DNA of 64,000 nucleotides from Manis javanica (lineage: Eukaryota; Chordata; Mammalia; Pholidota; Manidae): assembly GCF_040802235.1 (NCBI RefSeq), contig NC_133157.1, forward strand, positions 36,112,501 to 36,176,500, in the 5' to 3' direction. Made by a program: the position numbers and the translations under genes. Below are positions 58,370 to 64,000 of the stretch, piece after piece (position 1 is the first letter of the stretch; every line of letters starts with the position of its first letter). The notes beneath the pieces are model-generated. The model searched no databases, was not told where the DNA came from, and saw nothing but the letters and a program-made list of their open reading frames with translations.

Positions 58370-58600
58370 ATGGGGGCAGCCATCTCCCAGGGGGCTCTCA
58401 TCGCCATCGTCTGCAATGGCCTTGTAGGCTTCTTGCTGCTGCTGCTCTGGGTCATTCTCTGCTGGGCCTGCCACTCCCGCTCTGCCGACATTGACTCCCT
58501 CTCTGAATCCAGTCCCAATTCCAGTCCTGGCCCCTGTCCTGAGAAGGCGCCCCTGCCACAGAAGCCCAGCCATGAAGGCAGCTACCTGCTGCAGCCCTGA
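58370..58600 (+). CDS. ENHO: Adropin (energy homeostasis associated protein)
   Basis: A complete 76-aa frame in one exon. ENHO encodes adropin, a small peptide linked to energy balance and endothelial function and described as secreted and/or membrane-bound. Residues 1-8 form a short N-terminus, and 9-33 are a strongly hydrophobic signal/anchor (ALIAIVCNGLVGFLLLLLWV region). The peptide from Cys34 onward (CHSRSADIDSLSESSPNSSP and on) ends HEGSYLLQP, with a second Cys at 56. The start at 58370 matches the family start. A frame extension upstream has only GTG, no ATG. Compared with the human/rodent peptide I remember, Ile replaces Val at 41 and Leu replaces Pro at 62. The gene is followed by a 3' UTR that converges on DNAI1. 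Confidence 0.97.
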   Translation: MGAAISQGALIAIVCNGLVGFLLLLLWVILCWACHSRSADIDSLSESSPNSSPGPCPEKAPLPQKPSHEGSYLLQP

Positions 58601-59085
58601 AGTCCCCTGGCCTAGCTTGGAATCTGGAACCTAAGTCCACCCCACCCAGAGTCTGGAATCAGGATCCCATGGTCCAATCAGTGTGGGATCCAGAACTCAG
58701 AGTCCAGCCTGTCTGGAGCTGGATCTAGCACACAAGTCTAGCCAGCCTGGCTTCAAGAAGGGCTCTGGTGGCCCTAGGTAGGCAGGCCTGGGGTGGGGGT
58801 TCATGAGTTGGTGCTAGAGCCAGGGCCATCTGGACTCTGCTCCATCTGAAGGGCCAGGGACTGGGTCCACTCTCTCCCTGGGCCAAGCATCTCTAGGCCC
58901 TCAAGTTTGGGAAAGCAAACTGGAATCCGTGGCAATAATGGGAGGGTGTCCAGGCTGGGCCCCTCCTCTGGTCCTCCTGCTGTTTGCTGGATAATAAATG
59001 GAACTATATGGCTGTACCCTGAGATTTTCTCTTCCTGGGGGCCCTGCAGTAGCAAAATTAAAGGTGTGGTGTGGTGGGCTTCCAG
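58601..59085 (+). other. ENHO 3' UTR with two poly(A) signals
   Basis: AATAAA at 58993-58998 is the likely main signal. A second, weaker ATTAAA at 59057-59062 would extend the transcript to about 59080. The longer form would meet or overlap the 3' end of DNAI1 on the other strand. Confidence 0.7.
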
Positions 59086-59308
59086 ACACAGGTTTATTTA
59101 TGGAAAGTAGGAGGGGGTGATGGTGGTTTAGGTCCAAGTCCTGGGCTGAGGTGCTAGGACCAGGGCTGGGACAGGGTGCTAAGGGAAGATGCTGGGACCT
59201 GAACAAGTGTGGGGTCATATACTGGGTGCTAAGGCTGGGCTTGAGTACCAGAGTCAGGGGCTAAAAGTACTGGGTTCAAGAAATAGGACAGGGACTGAGG
59301 CCAGGCCC
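59070..59308 (-). other. DNAI1 3' UTR
   Basis: The minus-strand stop codon is at 59311-59309. AATAAA on the minus strand occupies 59098-59093, so cleavage is expected at about 59070-59080. This gives a short 3' UTR of about 230 bases ending within tens of bases of the ENHO 3' end. Confidence 0.75.
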
Positions 59309-62028
<2,720 letters not shown>

Positions 62029-62214
62029 CTTTGGCATCTTGCGCAGGTTAGGTGACAGCTTGAGGCAGGTGACATGCCCACGATCATCACCCACTATGAT
62101 GATGGGGTGGATAGGATTGAACTGCACACGGGTGATCTTGTTTTTCTTTTTGGCCACCACAGGCTGGTTGCAGATGGCTTCGTACTTGTTGATGGACAAG
62201 TCAAACACATGTGT
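62029..62214 (-). CDS. DNAI1: DNAI1 penultimate coding exon, end of WD propeller
   Basis: Encodes 62 residues, exactly phase 0 to 0: [20 protein letters not shown], then [20 protein letters not shown], then [20 protein letters not shown] and PK. The VFDL strand and the [19 protein letters not shown] segment are the typical closing blades of a WD40 propeller (…HP-hydrophobic-GDD-G-V). The minus-strand acceptor is TTTCCACAG|ACACAT and the donor CCAAAG|GTATGG. It joins in frame to EKKGQE of the last exon, as in human DNAI1. Confidence 0.96.
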
Positions 62215-62384
62215 CTGTGGAAAGATGGGTGTCAGCCACTCAGGGATGATAACCAGTCCCTAGGCTTTCTGGGGAAACACGACAGAAACTAGCATACTGG
62301 AGCAGGAGGCAGAGGGAGAAGGGATTTGTGTTTCTGTTTTTCCTGTGGTTGAGGGAGTGAGAATAAAAAGCTTAGGAGAAAATT

Positions 62385-62630
62385 TAAGTCTATGCAAAAC
62401 TAACAATAATAGCACCTACCATTTATTGAGCACTTACTGTGTACTAGAAAGCTGGGCAAGCATGTTAGCAGCTACTCTGCAAGGTAGGTTCTGTTATCGT
62501 CCCCACTTTATCAATGAGAAGATAGAGGCTCTTAAGGCTAACTTGCTCATAAATGGCAGAGCCAGGTTTACACCAGTTGATACATGTAAGGTGCTCAGTG
62601 CTCGTGCTCAACCAATGTTTGAACTAATTT
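62385..62630 (-). mobile_element. MIR SINE (MIRb-like)
   Basis: On the plus strand: ACCATTTATTGAGCACTTAC, then TACTCTGCAAGGTAGGTTCT, CCACTTTATCAATGAGAAG and AATGGCAGAGCCAGGTTTAC. This is the reverse-complement MIR layout, nearly full length. Confidence 0.9.
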
Positions 62631-62639
62631 TTACCATAC

Positions 62640-63108
62640 CCTAAGTCCAAACCATTAGCAACCATTAGCCTGGACAACTGCAGCAGGGTCCTAACCTGTC
62701 TCCCTACTTTTGCTCCTGCCATTCTACAATCAATCTGTCCTCCATGGAGCAGCCAGACCTTACCTTTAAAAAACCTAAAATCCTCCAATAGTCTCCCTTG
62801 GTACCATATACATAAAATCCAGATTTCTTACTCTAGATTCTCCACTCTGCACTCTAATCTCATGCTCTCTCCCCTTTGCTTACTAGATCCCAGTAACTCT
62901 TGCCTGCTTGTTCCTTAAACCCCTCAAGCTCATTCTTACCTCAGGGCATTTAGGCTTGCTGTTGCCTCATCTGGAATGCCTCCCACCATCTTCAGAAGGC
63001 TGGCCCCTTGTCATTCAGCTGCCAGCTTGCCTGTCACCTCTTCAAGGAATCTTTCCCTGACTATCTGTGAGCCACCTAGTCCTTCTCTTTTACATCACTC
63101 TTTCTCTC
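62640..63108 (+). mobile_element. L2 LINE, left part of interrupted copy
   Basis: GCAGCAGGGTCCTAACCTGT, then CAGGGCATTTAGGCTTGCTG, CATCTGGAATGCCTCCCACC, and CACCTCTTCAAGGAATCTTT then CCCTGAC are the typical L2 3' text in plus orientation. It stops where an L1 tail begins and resumes at 63816. Confidence 0.85.
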
Positions 63109-63609
63109 TTTTTAAAAAATTATTACAGCTTTATTGAGATACAATTCCCATACTATAAAATTCACCCACTTAAGGTATACAATTCTTGGGTTTTAGCATA
63201 TTCACAGTGATGCAACTGTCACCACAACCAATTGTAGAAAATTTCATACCCCAAAATGAACCCTTGTATATCCATTAGTGGTCATTCCTCATCTTCTCCC
63301 AACCCCCTCCCCCTTCATCCTAGGCAACCACAAATCTACTTTCTGTCTCTACAGGTTTGCCTATTCTAGGCATATGTAAATGGAATCATACAATGTATGT
63401 TCTTTTGCAACTGGCTTCTTACACTAAGCAAGTTTTCAAGGCTCATCCATGTTGTAGCGTGTATCAATACTTCATTCCTTATTATTGCTGAATAATAATC
63501 ATTTTGGATATACTACATTTTGTTTGTCCATTCATTAGTCGATGGACATTTGGGTTGTTTCTGCTTTTTAGCTATTATGAATAATGCTGCTATGAACATT
63601 GGTGTATGT
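63109..63609 (-). mobile_element. Old L1 3' end inserted into L2
   Basis: It begins on the plus strand with a T/A-rich tail, then AGCTTTATTGAGATACAATT, AAAATTCACCCACTTAAGGT, CTACTTTCTGTCTCTACAGG and GTCGATGGACATTTGGGTTG, and ends ATGAATAATGCTGCTATGAA. This is the reverse complement of the 3' UTR of older mammalian L1 (L1M-type), 5'-truncated. Degenerate TACATCA-containing flanks (63091 and 63609) may be its target duplication. Confidence 0.85.
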
Positions 63610-63624
63610 ACATCATCCTCTTTT

Positions 63625-63800
63625 CTTTTAAATTTTTTATTAAGGTATTATTGATATATACTCTTACGAAGGTTTCACATGAAAAAACAATGTGGTTACT
63701 ACATTTACCCATATTATCAAGTCTTCCCCCACCATACCCCAATGCACTCACTGTCCATCAGTGTAGTAAGATGCCACAGATTCACTATTTGCCTTCTCAC
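63625..63800 (-). mobile_element. Young 5'-truncated L1 3' end with perfect target duplication
   Basis: Flanked by a perfect 15-bp duplication, ACATCATCCTCTTTT (63610-63624 and 63801-63815). Read on the minus strand it ends ATACCTTAATAAAAAATTTA, a poly(A) signal and short A-rich tail. It resembles a lineage-specific L1 3' UTR rather than human or mouse L1. The intact duplication implies a recent insertion. Confidence 0.75.
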
Positions 63801-63815
63801 ACATCATCCTCTTTT

Positions 63816-63990
63816 AATCTCTGTCTAGCACTTGATGCTATGGGAATTTTGTTGTTGCTTTTTGTCTCTTTCCCTTCACTAGAATTTGAACTCTGTGCGA
63901 GCAGGGACCTGAGTTGCCAGGCCGTGTGGCCTAGAGCTGGGCGCCATAGTTGGCTCTTGGTAAACACCTGTTCAGCAAGTAGATGACTGA
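63816..63990 (+). mobile_element. L2 LINE, right part of interrupted copy
   Basis: TCACTAGAATTTGAACTCTG, then GCGAGCAGGGACCTGAG and GGCTCTTGGTAAACACCTGT, are the typical 3' end of L2. They continue the copy broken at about 63108. Confidence 0.75.
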
Positions 63991-64000
63991 CTGACTTTAG

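Larger units (their letters stand above)
62215..64000 (-). other. DNAI1 intron (continues beyond window)
   Basis: No further DNAI1 exon is recognisable to the right edge. The interval holds a MIR and the nested L2/L1 structure described separately. Confidence 0.75.

Overview
This is nuclear DNA from a placental mammal. The evidence is split, intron-rich genes with GT/AG junctions, CpG-island promoters, MIR and L2 relics, L1 3' ends, ERV LTRs, and long CA/TG microsatellites. No bacterial operon logic applies, and nearly all long open frames here are chance frames in introns or spacers. No Alu, B1/B2 or carnivore/ruminant SINEs were recognised, so primate, rodent, carnivore and ruminant origins look unlikely. 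A young L1 3' end at 63625-63800 is of a type I loosely associate from memory with pangolins or xenarthrans, but that is low confidence.

Three genes are supported. (1) CNTFR (ciliary neurotrophic factor receptor alpha, + strand) fills about 4.4-42.5 kb. It has a GC-rich non-coding exon 1 with CGG/AGG triplet repeats, a 20-kb intron 1, seven coding exons (24943-41759) and a last exon that supplies only the final base of the stop codon plus the 3' UTR. The spliced frame is complete: 371 aa with signal peptide, Ig domain, two cytokine-receptor/FnIII domains, WSDWS box and GPI-anchor tail. (2) ENHO (adropin, + strand) lies at 56.8-59.06 kb with a non-coding CpG-island exon 1 and a single coding exon (58370-58600, 76 aa). 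(3) DNAI1 (axonemal dynein intermediate chain 1, - strand) enters from the right. Only its last two coding exons are present (62029-62214 and 59309-59407). ENHO and DNAI1 converge tail to tail, and their poly(A) signals are about 30-100 bp apart. The order CNTFR-ENHO-DNAI1 matches human 9p13.3 in inverted view, from memory of that map.

Region by region: 1-3.8 kb is upstream spacer with one small GC-rich cluster. 3.8-4.9 kb is the CNTFR promoter island. 4.7-24.9 kb is intron 1, containing a degenerate CTCACA-type repeat field split by a 1.2-kb LTR, several MIRs, conserved-looking AT-rich blocks and a second CpG island at 16.0-16.8 kb that may be an alternative promoter. 25-42.5 kb is the CNTFR coding part, with a strong pre-miRNA-sized hairpin in intron 3. 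42.5-56.5 kb is repeat-rich intergenic DNA, including an old MaLR-type LTR and an odd 37-bp perfect duplication 1.1 kb apart. 56.5-59.1 kb is ENHO. 59.1-64 kb is the DNAI1 3' part, ending in a three-layer nest of L2, old L1 and young L1.

The three genes do not form a pathway. CNTFR is a neural cytokine co-receptor, adropin is a small membrane/secreted metabolic peptide, and DNAI1 is a ciliary motor subunit. I found no new multi-gene system. The best leads are the intron 3 hairpin, two substitutions in the usually invariant adropin peptide, an ENHO uORF, the stop codon split by an intron in CNTFR, the start codon at an exact splice junction, and the mobile-element structures.
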